DNA from: Acholeplasmataceae bacterium UBA5769
GTDB lineage: Bacteria; Bacillota_I; Bacilli_A; Acholeplasmatales; Acholeplasmataceae
Assembly (NCBI GenBank): GCA_002418725.1
Contig: DIER01000030.1
Coordinates: 1 to 21,811 of the forward strand
DNA: 21,811 bases
Reading direction: 5' to 3'
A program made the position numbers and the translations under genes. This document shows, piece after piece, positions 6,321 to 14,010 of this stretch. The notes beneath the pieces are model-generated. The model saw nothing but the letters and a program-made list of their open reading frames with translations, made no database searches and was not told the origin of the DNA. Position 1 is the stretch's first letter. Every line of letters begins with the position of its first letter.

Positions 6321-6950
6321 ATGCCAAAACTTAATGTATTAAATCAAACAGGTAAAGCAGTTGCTGAACTCACCTTATCCGACTATGTATTTGGAATTGA
6401 ACCTCATCAACAAGTTTTATATGATGTGGTCAATGCTCAAAGAGCAGCAATGAGACAGGGTACACACGATGTCAAGAGTCGCGCAGAAGTATCCGGTGGT
6501 GGTAGAAAACCATGGCGTCAAAAGGGTACTGGTCGTGCTCGCCAAGGTTCAACACGTTCACCACAATGGCGTCACGGTGGTGTGGTCTTCGGTCCAACGC
6601 CAAGAAGTTATGCTATTAAATTAAATCAAAAAGTTCGTCAGTTAGCATTAAGATCAGCATTATCATACCATGCAGCAAACGGTCAACTTAAAGTTGTCGA
6701 TAGCCTAGCTATTGAATCACCAAAAACAAAGGTTTTCCAACAAATGCTTAACGACTTAGGTATTTCTGGAAAAACATTAATTGTTGCAACTAATTTCACT
6801 GATAATGAAATGCTTGCTGCAAGAAATATTCCATACGTAGCATTCTCAACAGTTAATCATGTCAGCGTATATGACATCCTCAACTGTAAGAATTTAGTTG
6901 TTACGAAGGATGCGGTTACAGCATTAGAGGAGGTATTGGGCAATGACTAG
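6321..6950 (+). CDS. rplD: 50S ribosomal protein L4
   Basis: 209 residues, typical. L4 lines the peptide exit tunnel and in E. coli also represses its own operon. The tunnel loop is visible as AEVSGGGRKPWRQKGTGRARQGSTRSPQWRHGGVVFGP (about 54-91). The AAGGAGG site at 6308-6314 overlaps the rplC stop codon. The last 8 bases overlap the start of rplW. As the candidate ligand of the folded leader upstream, it could be the feedback repressor of this cluster (inference). Confidence 0.98.
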   Translation: MPKLNVLNQTGKAVAELTLSDYVFGIEPHQQVLYDVVNAQRAAMRQGTHDVKSRAEVSGGGRKPWRQKGTGRARQGSTRSPQWRHGGVVFGPTPRSYAIKLNQKVRQLALRSALSYHAANGQLKVVDSLAIESPKTKVFQQMLNDLGISGKTLIVATNFTDNEMLAARNIPYVAFSTVNHVSVYDILNCKNLVVTKDAVTALEEVLGND

Positions 6951-7230
6951 ATATTATGATATTCTCAAGGCTCCAATCATTACAGAACAATCAACAAAGT
7001 TAATCGAAAGTCAAAATCGTTACACTTTCAAAGTAGACCCTAAAGCAAATAAGGTTGAAATCAAAAAAGCGGTTGAAGCGATTTTCAATGTAAAAGTACT
7101 GTCAGTAAACACAGTCAATGTGCTTCCTAAGTTCAAAAGAATGGGTAAGCATGAAGGTTACAAATCAGCTTATAAAAAAGCAGTTGTTAAATTAGCAGAA
7201 GGTCAAAAGATTGACGCCTTCACAATTTAA
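6943..7230 (+). CDS. rplW: 50S ribosomal protein L23
   Basis: 95 residues. L23 lies at the exit of the peptide tunnel and is the docking site for trigger factor and the signal recognition particle. Conserved N-terminal YYDILKAPIITEQSTKL and central YTFKVDPKANKVEIKKAVEAIFNVKV are present. It starts 8 bases inside rplD (ATGACTAG shared), with the ribosome binding site AGAGGAGG (6926-6933) inside rplD, so the two are translationally coupled. Confidence 0.98.
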   Translation: MTRYYDILKAPIITEQSTKLIESQNRYTFKVDPKANKVEIKKAVEAIFNVKVLSVNTVNVLPKFKRMGKHEGYKSAYKKAVVKLAEGQKIDAFTI

Positions 7231-7258
7231 AGTGAAAGATTAGAGGAGGTTTAACCAA

Positions 7259-8089
7259 ATGGCGGTTAAAAAATACAACCCGACAACCCCAGGTCGTCGT
7301 GGCATGAGTGTGTTAACATTCGAAGAAATTACAACATCTACTCCTGAAAAATCACTACTTGAGCCATTTTCTCGCACAGGTGGACGTAACAACCAAGGTA
7401 AAATTACCGTACGTCACATCGGTGGCGGTGCAAAAAGAAAATATCGTGTAATTGATTTTAAACGTAACAAGGATAACATTATCGGTAAGGTTGCTACCAT
7501 TGAGTACGATCCAAACCGTAGTGCAAACATTGCGTTAATTAACTATGTAGATGGTGAAAAGAGATACATCCTAGCTCCAAAAGGCTTGGAAGTAGGTATG
7601 GAAATTGTTTCAGGTGAACAAGTTGATATTAAAACAGGTAATGCACTTCCTATTATGAACATTCCTGTGGGTACAATTATTCATAACATCGAACTTTCCC
7701 CAGGTCGTGGTGGACAAATTGCGCGTTCCGCAGGTGCATCAGCACAAATTCTCGGACGTGAAGATAAATATGTCTTATTACGTCTTCAATCGGGTGAAGT
7801 AAGAAAAATTCTCGGTACTTGCCGTGCAACCATTGGTGTTGTTGGTAATGAAACCTGGGAACTTGTCAATATCGGTAAGGCTGGTAGAACACGTCACATG
7901 GGTATTCGCCCAACCGTACGTGGATCTGTTATGAACCCTAACGACCACCCACATGGTGGTGGTGAAGGTAGAACACCTATCGGTAGAAAGCAACCCATGA
8001 CACCATGGGGTAAGAAAGCTCGCGGCGTGAAAACTCGCGACCACAAGAAAGCGTCTAACGACTTGATCGTTCGCCGCCGTACGAAGTAG
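7259..8089 (+). CDS. rplB: 50S ribosomal protein L2
   Basis: 276 residues, normal. L2 is needed for subunit joining and sits near the peptidyl-transferase centre. Signatures: KYNPTTPGRRGMSVLTFEEIT, GRNNQGKITVRHIGGGAKRKYR, and the C-terminal HPHGGGEGRTPIGRKQPMTPWG with the conserved His of the HGGGEGR loop. A strong AGAGGAGG precedes ATG 7259. Confidence 0.98.
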   Translation: MAVKKYNPTTPGRRGMSVLTFEEITTSTPEKSLLEPFSRTGGRNNQGKITVRHIGGGAKRKYRVIDFKRNKDNIIGKVATIEYDPNRSANIALINYVDGEKRYILAPKGLEVGMEIVSGEQVDIKTGNALPIMNIPVGTIIHNIELSPGRGGQIARSAGASAQILGREDKYVLLRLQSGEVRKILGTCRATIGVVGNETWELVNIGKAGRTRHMGIRPTVRGSVMNPNDHPHGGGEGRTPIGRKQPMTPWGKKARGVKTRDHKKASNDLIVRRRTK

Positions 8090-8099
8090 GAGGAAAATT

Positions 8100-8381
8100 A
8101 TGGCACGTTCAGTTAAAAAAGGTCCATTTTGTGATGATCATTTATTAGTTAAAGTTCAAAAGCAAAATGCAGCAAACGAAAATAAAGTGATCCAAACATG
8201 GTCACGCCGTTCAACGATTTTCCCTGATTTCGTTGGTCATACGGTTGCCGTTTACAATGGTAAATCACATGTCCCCGTGTATGTTACTGAAGATATGGTT
8301 GGACACAAGTTCGGTGAATTTGCACCAACACGTACATATCATGGTCACAACAAGGAAGACAAGAAAGCTAAGAAGAAGTAA
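8100..8381 (+). CDS. rpsS: 30S ribosomal protein S19
   Basis: 93 residues. S19 forms a complex with S13 in the 30S head and contacts the A-site tRNA. Diagnostic sequence: MARSVKKGPFCDDHLL, TWSRRSTIFPDFVGHTVAVYNGKSHVPVYV, MVGHKFGEFAPTRTYHGHNK. The C-terminus ends in a short lysine-rich stretch. It lies 10 bases after rplB with AGGAGG in the gap. Confidence 0.98.
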   Translation: MARSVKKGPFCDDHLLVKVQKQNAANENKVIQTWSRRSTIFPDFVGHTVAVYNGKSHVPVYVTEDMVGHKFGEFAPTRTYHGHNKEDKKAKKK

Positions 8382-8399
8382 TTGGAGGAGGAATGAAAC

Positions 8400-8735
8400 A
8401 TGGAAACTAGAGCTATAGCTAAAACCGTTCGCATTGCTCCGAGAAAGGCAAGATTGGTCATTGACCTCATCCGCGGAAAAAACATTAAAGAAGCACAAGC
8501 AATCTTAATGTTTACACCACGCGCTGCCTCTCCGATTATTTTGAAGGTGCTCAACAGTGCAGTAGCAAACGCTGAGCACAACAACAATGCAAACGTAGAA
8601 AATCTTTATGTTAAAGAATGTTATGTGAATGAAAGTGTCCGTCTAAAGAGATTGTTCCCAAGAGCAAAAGGTCAAGGCGACATCATTCAAAAGAGAACTA
8701 GCCACATCACTGTTGTTGTGGCAGATAAAGAGTAG
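8400..8735 (+). CDS. rplV: 50S ribosomal protein L22
   Basis: 111 residues. L22 lines the narrow part of the exit tunnel with L4. Conserved RIAPRKARLVIDLIRGKNIKEAQAIL near the N-terminus and the tunnel hairpin with RLKRLFPRAKGQGDIIQKRTSHITVVV at the C-terminus. GGAGGAGG precedes ATG 8400. The tunnel-loop residues show nothing unusual to the eye. Confidence 0.98.
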   Translation: METRAIAKTVRIAPRKARLVIDLIRGKNIKEAQAILMFTPRAASPIILKVLNSAVANAEHNNNANVENLYVKECYVNESVRLKRLFPRAKGQGDIIQKRTSHITVVVADKE

Positions 8736-8747
8736 AGGTGAGGACAC

Positions 8748-9509
8748 ATGGGACAAAAAGTTAATCCAGTAGGTATGCGCCTCGGCATCATTCGTAATTG
8801 GGACTCTAAATGGTACGCTGAAAAAACAGCCGTTCCTGCATTAGTCAAAGAAGACGCATTGATCCGCGAATACCTTAATGATTTTTACAAGAAAGCCGCT
8901 GTTTCTCACGTTGAAATTGAACGCGTGAAAGGTAAGGGCGGAAAAGACCGCGTGAAAGTAACACTTCACACTGCAAAACCTGGTATTGTTATCGGTAGAG
9001 ATGCTGAAACCAAGAAAAAGGCAGTTGCAGCTTTAGAAAAACTTACCAAAAAAGAAATCGTATTTAACGTCGTTGAAGTGAAGCGTCCTGAACGCGTCGC
9101 TACATTGGTTGCACAAAGCATCGCTGAACAACTTGAAAACCGTGCATCATTCAGACGTGTACAAAAAATTGCAATGCAAAGAGCACTCAAGTCAGGTGCT
9201 AAAGGTGTCAAAACACTTGTCTCAGGACGTCTTGGCGGTGCTGAAATCGCACGTAGCGAAGGTTATTCTGAAGGTCAAGTTCCACTACACACCTTAAGAG
9301 CTGACATTGATTATGCAACTGCAGAAGCACGCACAACCTATGGTGTTTTAGGTATCAAAGTATGGATTTATAACGGTGAAGTTCTACCTGGACAGACACG
9401 TGAAGAAAACCTAAGAAAACAAGATGAAAGAGCACCACGTCAAGATAGAGAAAGACGCGCACCTCGTGATAACAAGGGTAACGCACGTAACAGCAAGGGA
9501 GGCAATTAA
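8748..9509 (+). CDS. rpsC: 30S ribosomal protein S3
   Basis: 253 residues, longer than the 218 of Bacillus because of a charged C-terminal tail rich in Arg, Asp and Lys (about 220-253). S3 lines the mRNA entry channel. N-terminal MGQKVNPVGMRLGIIRNWDSKWYA and the C-terminal LGGAEIARSEGYSEGQVPLHTLRADIDYATAEA block are textbook S3. The KH domain (about 55-110) has an odd GXXG loop: VIG-RDA at 83-86, where most bacteria have GKGG or GKDG. The ribosome binding site GAGGTGAGG overlaps the end of rplV. Confidence 0.97.
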   Translation: MGQKVNPVGMRLGIIRNWDSKWYAEKTAVPALVKEDALIREYLNDFYKKAAVSHVEIERVKGKGGKDRVKVTLHTAKPGIVIGRDAETKKKAVAALEKLTKKEIVFNVVEVKRPERVATLVAQSIAEQLENRASFRRVQKIAMQRALKSGAKGVKTLVSGRLGGAEIARSEGYSEGQVPLHTLRADIDYATAEARTTYGVLGIKVWIYNGEVLPGQTREENLRKQDERAPRQDRERRAPRDNKGNARNSKGGN

Positions 9510-9511
9510 TT

Positions 9512-9928
9512 ATGTTAATGCCTAAAAGAACAAAATTCCGTCGTCCTCACCGTGTAAGTTATGAAGGCAAAGCTAAAGGTAGAAATGAAATTCTAAACGG
9601 CGACTTTGCTTTGATCGCTCAAGAAGGCGCTTGGGTTACCAACCGTCAAATTGAAGCAGCACGTATTGCGATGACAAGACATATGAAGAGACTTGGGAAA
9701 GTATGGATCAACATCTTCCCACACTTAGCTAAAACTAAGAAACCACTTGAAGTGCGTATGGGTTCCGGTAAAGGTGCTCCAGACCACTGGGTAGCGGTTG
9801 TTAAGGAAGGTAAAGTTATGTTTGAAATTAACGGAGTATCAGAAGAAATCGCAAGAGAAGCTCTCCGTTTAGCATCACACAAGCTGCCTATCCGCACAAA
9901 GATTGTTAAAAGAGGTGAGCAAGCGTGA
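9512..9928 (+). CDS. rplP: 50S ribosomal protein L16
   Basis: 138 residues. L16 helps position tRNA in the A and P sites and is assembled late. The start MLMPKRTKFRRPHR matches the usual MLxPKR beginning, so ATG 9512 is preferred over the in-frame ATG at 9518. Conserved core: GAWVTNRQIEAARIAMTRHMKRLGKVWINIFP and VRMGSGKGAPDHWVAVVKEGKVMFEI. It ends in TGA, overlapping the GTG start of rpmC by 4 bases (GTGA). Use of TGA as a stop bears on the genetic code. Confidence 0.98.
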   Translation: MLMPKRTKFRRPHRVSYEGKAKGRNEILNGDFALIAQEGAWVTNRQIEAARIAMTRHMKRLGKVWINIFPHLAKTKKPLEVRMGSGKGAPDHWVAVVKEGKVMFEINGVSEEIAREALRLASHKLPIRTKIVKRGEQA

Positions 9929-10113
9929 AAGCGGCAGAAATTAGAAAGATCAGCACACCTGATCTTGAAAAGAGAATTGTCGAGCTAAAAGCTGAATTAT
10001 TCAACCTACGCTTTCAACTTGCAGTAGGACAGCTCGAGAATACAGCTCGTATTAGTCAAGTAAAGAAGACGATTGCACAAATGAAGACAATCATCAGCGA
10101 ACGCACTGAATAA
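9925..10113 (+). CDS. rpmC: 50S ribosomal protein L29
   Basis: 62 residues, normal. It is a small two-helix protein at the tunnel exit beside L23. It begins with GTG at 9925, sharing GTGA with the rplP stop, with AGAGGTGAG (9911-9919) as ribosome binding site inside rplP. Conserved ELKAELFNLRFQLAVGQLENTARISQVKKTIAQMKTI. Confidence 0.98.
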   Translation: MKAAEIRKISTPDLEKRIVELKAELFNLRFQLAVGQLENTARISQVKKTIAQMKTIISERTE

Positions 10114-10123
10114 GGAGGATACC

Positions 10124-10384
10124 ATGGAACGTAATAATAGAAAAATTTATACCGGAACAGTTGTATCCGACAAAATGGATAAGACGATCACGGTGGTTGT
10201 TGACACATACAAGAAAGATGCTTTATACGGAAAACGTGTTAAAGTGTCTAAGAAGTTTCACGTGCATGACGAAGAAGGCTTAGCAGGAATGGGTGACACT
10301 GTAACCATTATGGAAACAAGACCACTATCCAAAACCAAGAGATTCCGTCTCTTAGAGGTTGTTGCTAAGGCCGATCTAGTATAG
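10124..10384 (+). CDS. rpsQ: 30S ribosomal protein S17
   Basis: 86 residues. It is an early-binding OB-fold protein of the 30S body. Conserved NNRKIYTGTVVSDKMDKTITVVVDTYKKDALYGKRVKVSKKFHVHDE and the C-terminal TRPLSKTKRFRLLEVV. It sits 10 bases after rpmC, with AAGGAGG in the gap. By the usual naming it closes the S10 operon portion, but nothing separates it from rplN. Confidence 0.98.
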   Translation: MERNNRKIYTGTVVSDKMDKTITVVVDTYKKDALYGKRVKVSKKFHVHDEEGLAGMGDTVTIMETRPLSKTKRFRLLEVVAKADLV

Positions 10385-10399
10385 GGAGGATAAAACACT

Positions 10400-10768
10400 A
10401 TGATTCAACAAGAAAGTAGATTAGTTGTTGCTGACAACAGCGGCGCTAAAGAAGTCCTTGTGATTAAAGTTCTCGGTGGCACACGTCGCCGCTATGCTAA
10501 CATCGGTGATATCGTCGTGGTAACGGTTAAAAAGGCTACACCAGCCGGAGCCGTTAAGAAGGGTGATGTCGTTAAGGCAGTCATCGTTCGCACCGTATCT
10601 GGACTTCGTCGCGCAGACGGCTCTTACATCAAGTTTGATGAAAATGCAGTCGTTATTATTAAAGATGATTTAAACCCACGTGGAACCCGTATTTTCGGTC
10701 CAGTGGCAAGAGAGCTTAGAGAAAAGAACTTCATGAAGATCGTTTCCTTAGCTCCAGAAGTACTATAA
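10400..10768 (+). CDS. rplN: 50S ribosomal protein L14
   Basis: 122 residues, the canonical length. L14 is at the subunit interface and binds the silencing factor RsfS. Conserved MIQQESRLVVADNSGAKEVLVIKVLGG, VKKATPAGAVKKGDVVKAVIVRT, ENAVVIIKDDLNPRGTRIFGPVARELR. The gap of 15 bases from rpsQ has a good ribosome binding site but no convincing promoter. Confidence 0.98.
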   Translation: MIQQESRLVVADNSGAKEVLVIKVLGGTRRRYANIGDIVVVTVKKATPAGAVKKGDVVKAVIVRTVSGLRRADGSYIKFDENAVVIIKDDLNPRGTRIFGPVARELREKNFMKIVSLAPEVL

Positions 10769-10781
10769 GGAGGTTCAATCG

Positions 10782-11123
10782 ATGTATATCAAAGCTGGAG
10801 ATACAGTTGCAGTCATCGCTGGAGCCGATCAATTTGTAACTGACAAAAAAGGTAATAAAACTCGTAAGACAGGCCGCGTCTTAAAAGTTTTCCCAAGAAC
10901 AGACCGTGTATTAGTCGAAGGTGTTAACAAAGTTAAGAAACACCAAAGACCAACACAGGCTAACGATAAAGGCGGTATTATTGAAAAAGAAGCACCCATT
11001 CATGTTTCTAACGTAGCATTGCTCGATCCAAAGACTGGCAAACCAACCCGCGTTGGTGTTAAAGAAGTCGATGGAAAAAAAGTGCGCTATGCTAAAAAAT
11101 CAGGCGCAAGCCTTGATAAATAA
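10782..11123 (+). CDS. rplX: 50S ribosomal protein L24
   Basis: 113 residues, slightly longer than the usual 102-105. L24 is an assembly initiator of the 50S subunit with a KOW domain. The start YIKAGDTVAVIAG and the block GRVLKVFPRTDRVLVEGVNKVKKHQRPTQ are conserved. Between them, where most bacteria have a short turn (G-K-D-K-G-K-E), this protein has ADQFVTDKKGNKTRKT, about 8 residues more. AAGGAGG precedes ATG 10782. Confidence 0.97.
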   Translation: MYIKAGDTVAVIAGADQFVTDKKGNKTRKTGRVLKVFPRTDRVLVEGVNKVKKHQRPTQANDKGGIIEKEAPIHVSNVALLDPKTGKPTRVGVKEVDGKKVRYAKKSGASLDK

Positions 11124-11135
11124 GGAGTTTAGACA

Positions 11136-11675
11136 ATGAGCATAATTAAAGATAGATATCAAAATGTTGTCAAACCCGAACTGGTTAAGGCATTTAACTA
11201 CACATCCGTCATGCAAGTGCCAAAAATCGAAAAAATTGTTGTCAACATGGGTGTTGGTGACGCTGTCTTCAATCCAAAAGTCTTAGATGATGCGGTTGAA
11301 GAATTAAGAGCAATCACTGGTCAAAAGCCACTTGTAACCAAGGCAAAGAATTCCATCTCTAACTTCAAACTTAGAGAAGGTATGCCTATTGGTGCGAAGG
11401 TAACACTTCGTGGTGACCGTATGTGGTTCTTCCTTGATAAATTAGTCAACATTGCACTTCCACGTGTACGTGACTTCAGAGGTATTTCTGCAAACTCATT
11501 TGACGGACGCGGAAACTACACTGTCGGTATCAAGGAACAAATCATTTTCCCAGAAATCAGCCTCGACAAAGTTAAAAAAGTTCGTGGTATGGACATTGTA
11601 ATTGTAACAACGGCTAAAACAGACCAAGAAGGTCGTCAATTATTGACACTACTTGGCATGCCGTTTAAGAAGTAA
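11136..11675 (+). CDS. rplE: 50S ribosomal protein L5
   Basis: 179 residues, normal. L5 is part of the central protuberance with 5S rRNA and contacts P-site tRNA. Conserved VPKIEKIVVNMGVGDA, AITGQKPLVTKAKNSISNFKLREGMPIGAKVTLRG, DFRGISANSFDGRGNYTVGIKEQIIFPEI and the C-terminal GRQLLTLLGMPFKK. Twelve bases after rplX, with AAGGAG. Confidence 0.98.
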   Translation: MSIIKDRYQNVVKPELVKAFNYTSVMQVPKIEKIVVNMGVGDAVFNPKVLDDAVEELRAITGQKPLVTKAKNSISNFKLREGMPIGAKVTLRGDRMWFFLDKLVNIALPRVRDFRGISANSFDGRGNYTVGIKEQIIFPEISLDKVKKVRGMDIVIVTTAKTDQEGRQLLTLLGMPFKK

Positions 11676-11686
11676 GGAGGCGCACT

Positions 11687-11956
11687 ATGGCAAAGAAATC
11701 AAAGATCGTAAAAGAAGCAAAGCGTCGTGAAATTGTTGAACGTTATGCGGATATTCGTGCGGAACTTAAAGAAAAAGGCGATTACGCTGCACTCGCTAAG
11801 CTTCCACGTAATGCATCACCAACACGTTTAAGAAATCGCGACTCACTTGATGGTCGTCCAAGAGGCTATATGCGCAAGTTTGGCTTGTCACGTTTAACAT
11901 TCCGTGAATTGGCACACAAGGGTGAACTCCCAGGTGTCAAAAAAGCAAGCTGGTAA
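11687..11956 (+). CDS. rpsN: 30S ribosomal protein S14, zinc-independent form
   Basis: 89 residues, the C-minus form. The zinc form (61 residues, with CxxC pairs) is what most Firmicutes and many Mollicutes carry at this place between rplE and rpsH. Here there is not one cysteine: the usual NRC position reads N-R-D. Conserved segments: MAKKSKIVKEAKRREIVERYADIRAELKEKGDY, KLPRNASPTRLRNRD, GRPRGYMRKFGLSRLTFRELAHKGELPGVKKASW. S14 is a late-assembly protein of the 30S head. Its ribosome would need no zinc for this subunit. AAGGAGG precedes ATG 11687. Confidence 0.97.
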   Translation: MAKKSKIVKEAKRREIVERYADIRAELKEKGDYAALAKLPRNASPTRLRNRDSLDGRPRGYMRKFGLSRLTFRELAHKGELPGVKKASW

Positions 11957-11970
11957 GAGGAGGAAGAACT

Positions 11971-12369
11971 ATGGTTATGACTGATCCAATTGCGGATATG
12001 CTGACCCGCATTCGTAACGCGAACAAAATGCGTCACGAAAAAGTAGAAATGCCAGCTTCTCGTTTAAAGGCCGATGTATTAGCGGTTCTTAAAAAAGAAG
12101 GCTTCATCGTTGACTATCAAATGGTCAAAGAGGGCGTCCAAGGCAAGATTGTTGTAGCTCTTAAGTACACTTCAACAAAAGAACGTGTGATTAAGGGTTT
12201 GAAACGGATATCGAAACCAGGTCTTCGTGTATATACTTCAGTTGAAAATTTACCTAAGGTGTTAAATGGACTCGGAATCGCAGTGATTTCAACATCAAAA
12301 GGTATTATGACTGATCGTGAAGCACGTTTGGCTCAAGTTGGCGGCGAAGTGCTCGCTTACGTTTGGTAA
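11971..12369 (+). CDS. rpsH: 30S ribosomal protein S8
   Basis: 132 residues, normal. S8 binds helix 21 of 16S rRNA and is a feedback repressor of the spc operon in E. coli. MTDPIADMLTRIRNAN at the start (second in-frame ATG at 11977 is also possible) and the C-terminal GLGIAVISTSKGIMTDREARLAQVGGEVLAYVW are diagnostic. AGAGGAGG lies at good distance from ATG 11971. Confidence 0.98.
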   Translation: MVMTDPIADMLTRIRNANKMRHEKVEMPASRLKADVLAVLKKEGFIVDYQMVKEGVQGKIVVALKYTSTKERVIKGLKRISKPGLRVYTSVENLPKVLNGLGIAVISTSKGIMTDREARLAQVGGEVLAYVW

Positions 12370-12384
12370 TAAAAGGAGGATAAT

Positions 12385-12924
12385 ATGTCACGTATAGGTA
12401 ATAAAGTGATTCATGTTCCTGCTGGCGTTACTGTAACGATTAGCCCAGAAAACTACATTGTAGTAAAGGGCCCAAAAGGACAACTTGAATTCCAATTTAA
12501 CGAAACGCTTTCCATCAAGCAAGAAGGTAGCGACATCAAAGTCGTTCGCCCAAATGATGAAATATTCACACGTAAGATTCATGGAACAACTCGCGCCTTG
12601 TTATCAAACATGGTCGTTGGTGTTTCCGAAGGCTTTAAGAAGCAGTTAGAAATTCGTGGTGTTGGTTATCGTGCTGCACTGCAAGGTAAGGTTGTCAACT
12701 TATCCATGGGTTATTCCCATCCAGTTGAACTTGAAATCCCTGCAGGTTTAACAGTAACCATTCCTAAGAATACAGATATCATCATTGAAGGTGCTGACAA
12801 GCAACTCGTTGGTGAATTCGCGGCTAAGATTAGAAGCGTGCGCAAACCAGAACCTTACCTTGGAAAAGGTATTCGTTATGTGGATGAATACGTTGCTAGA
12901 AAAGCCGGGAAGACTGCTAAGTAA
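12385..12924 (+). CDS. rplF: 50S ribosomal protein L6
   Basis: 179 residues, typical of the two-domain L6 near the GTPase centre. Conserved MSRIGNKVIHVPAGV, VKGPKGQLEFQFN, GTTRALLSNMVVGVSEGFKKQLEIRGVGYRA, and the C-terminal KIRSVRKPEPYLGKGIRYVDEYVARKAGKTAK. AAAGGAGG lies 15 bases after rpsH. Confidence 0.98.
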   Translation: MSRIGNKVIHVPAGVTVTISPENYIVVKGPKGQLEFQFNETLSIKQEGSDIKVVRPNDEIFTRKIHGTTRALLSNMVVGVSEGFKKQLEIRGVGYRAALQGKVVNLSMGYSHPVELEIPAGLTVTIPKNTDIIIEGADKQLVGEFAAKIRSVRKPEPYLGKGIRYVDEYVARKAGKTAK

Positions 12925-12938
12925 AGGAGGATACTAAA

Positions 12939-13292
12939 ATGATTAGAAAAATTTCAAGTAATATTACAAGACAAAAACGTCATCTTCGTATCCGCAAGAT
13001 TGTTCAAGGAAGCGCAGAACGTCCAAGACTTTCCGTCTACCGTTCTAACACTGCAATTTATGTACAACTCATCGATGATGTCGCACAAAACACATTAGTC
13101 AGTGTTCGCTCTCAAGAACTTGGCCTCAAGCATTCAAATATTGAAACCGCTAAGGCAGTTGGTAAATTAGTTGCTGAAAAAGCGCTAGCTAAAGGTGTTA
13201 CTTCGGTTGTTTTCGATCGCAGTGGTTATTTATACCATGGACGTATCAAGGCACTTGCTGAAGCTGCACGCGAAGCTGGTCTGCAATTTTAA
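12939..13292 (+). CDS. rplR: 50S ribosomal protein L18
   Basis: 117 residues, normal. It binds 5S rRNA with L5. Conserved RQKRHLRIRKIVQGSAERPRLSVYRSNTAIYVQLIDD, VGKLVAEKALAKGVTSVVFDRSGYLYHGRIKALAEAAREAGLQF. AAAGGAGG precedes ATG 12939. Confidence 0.98.
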   Translation: MIRKISSNITRQKRHLRIRKIVQGSAERPRLSVYRSNTAIYVQLIDDVAQNTLVSVRSQELGLKHSNIETAKAVGKLVAEKALAKGVTSVVFDRSGYLYHGRIKALAEAAREAGLQF

Positions 13293-13306
13293 GGAGGATA
13301 ACGAAC

Positions 13307-13819
13307 ATGGCAAAAGAAAGATTCATGCAAGAAGAACAAACCGACAACCAGTTCGAAGAACGCGTTGTTGCCATTAACCGCGTCACCAAAGTTGTTAAGG
13401 GTGGTCGCCGTTTCCGTTTCGCAGCCTTAGTTGTTATCGGTAACAAGCAAGGTCAAGTTGGTTTCGGTACAGGTAAAGCTGCTGAAGTTCCCGATGCGAT
13501 CAAAAAAGCTGTTGAACAAGCTAAAACAAACCTAATCAATGTTCCTATCGTAGGAACAACGATTCCACATCAAGTGACAGGCGAGTATGGTGCAGGTAAA
13601 GTATTCTTAAAACCAGCATCTGAAGGTACTGGAATTATCGCTGGTGGTGCGGTCCGTGCTGTATTCGAACTCGCTGGCGTTAATGATATTCTTTCTAAGT
13701 CTTTAGGATCAAGCACACCAATCAACATGGTTCGTGCAACATTCGCTGGTTTAGAAGAACTTAGAACAGCTGAAAAAGTCGCTGCACTTCGCGGTGTAGA
13801 TGTATCGGAGTTGGTCTAA
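13307..13819 (+). CDS. rpsE: 30S ribosomal protein S5
   Basis: 170 residues. S5 lies at the mRNA entry and decoding region and affects accuracy. Conserved FEERVVAINRVTKVVKGGRRFRFAALVVIGN, GFGTGKAAEVPDAIKKAVEQAK, TIPHQVTGEYGAGKVFLKPASEGTGIIAGGAVRAVFELAG. Its TAA stop shares one base with the ATG of rpmD. Confidence 0.98.
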   Translation: MAKERFMQEEQTDNQFEERVVAINRVTKVVKGGRRFRFAALVVIGNKQGQVGFGTGKAAEVPDAIKKAVEQAKTNLINVPIVGTTIPHQVTGEYGAGKVFLKPASEGTGIIAGGAVRAVFELAGVNDILSKSLGSSTPINMVRATFAGLEELRTAEKVAALRGVDVSELV

Positions 13820-13998
13820 TGAAATTACAAATTACACTTAAAAGAAGTTTGATTGGCCGCAAGCCAAATCAAGTGAAAACAGCACATGCTTTAGGATTAA
13901 GAAAACTTAATCAAGTTGTAGTAAAAGAGTCTAACGACGCCATTAACGGCATGGTACATACCATCCTTCATTTGGTTGACGTCAAAGAAGTAGAGTAA
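13819..13998 (+). CDS. rpmD: 50S ribosomal protein L30
   Basis: 59 residues, the family's usual size. It starts at ATG 13819, sharing its A with the rpsE stop (TAATG), and uses CGGAG (13806-13810) inside rpsE as ribosome binding site, so translation is coupled. MKLQITLKRSLIGRKPNQVKTAHALGLRKLN matches L30, followed by the VVVKESNDAINGMVHTILHLVDVKEVE end. The place between S5 and L15 is the usual one. Confidence 0.97.
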   Translation: MKLQITLKRSLIGRKPNQVKTAHALGLRKLNQVVVKESNDAINGMVHTILHLVDVKEVE

Positions 13999-14010
13999 GG
14001 AGGACGACCC

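Noticed and set aside
7778..8044. Open frames on the minus strand within ribosomal protein genes (also 8265-8587, 14118-14507, 5078-5293 and others)
   Set aside because: They are antisense to strongly conserved genes, lack ribosome binding sites and have no recognisable protein features. The one at 5078-5293 also crosses the terminator, promoter and leader.
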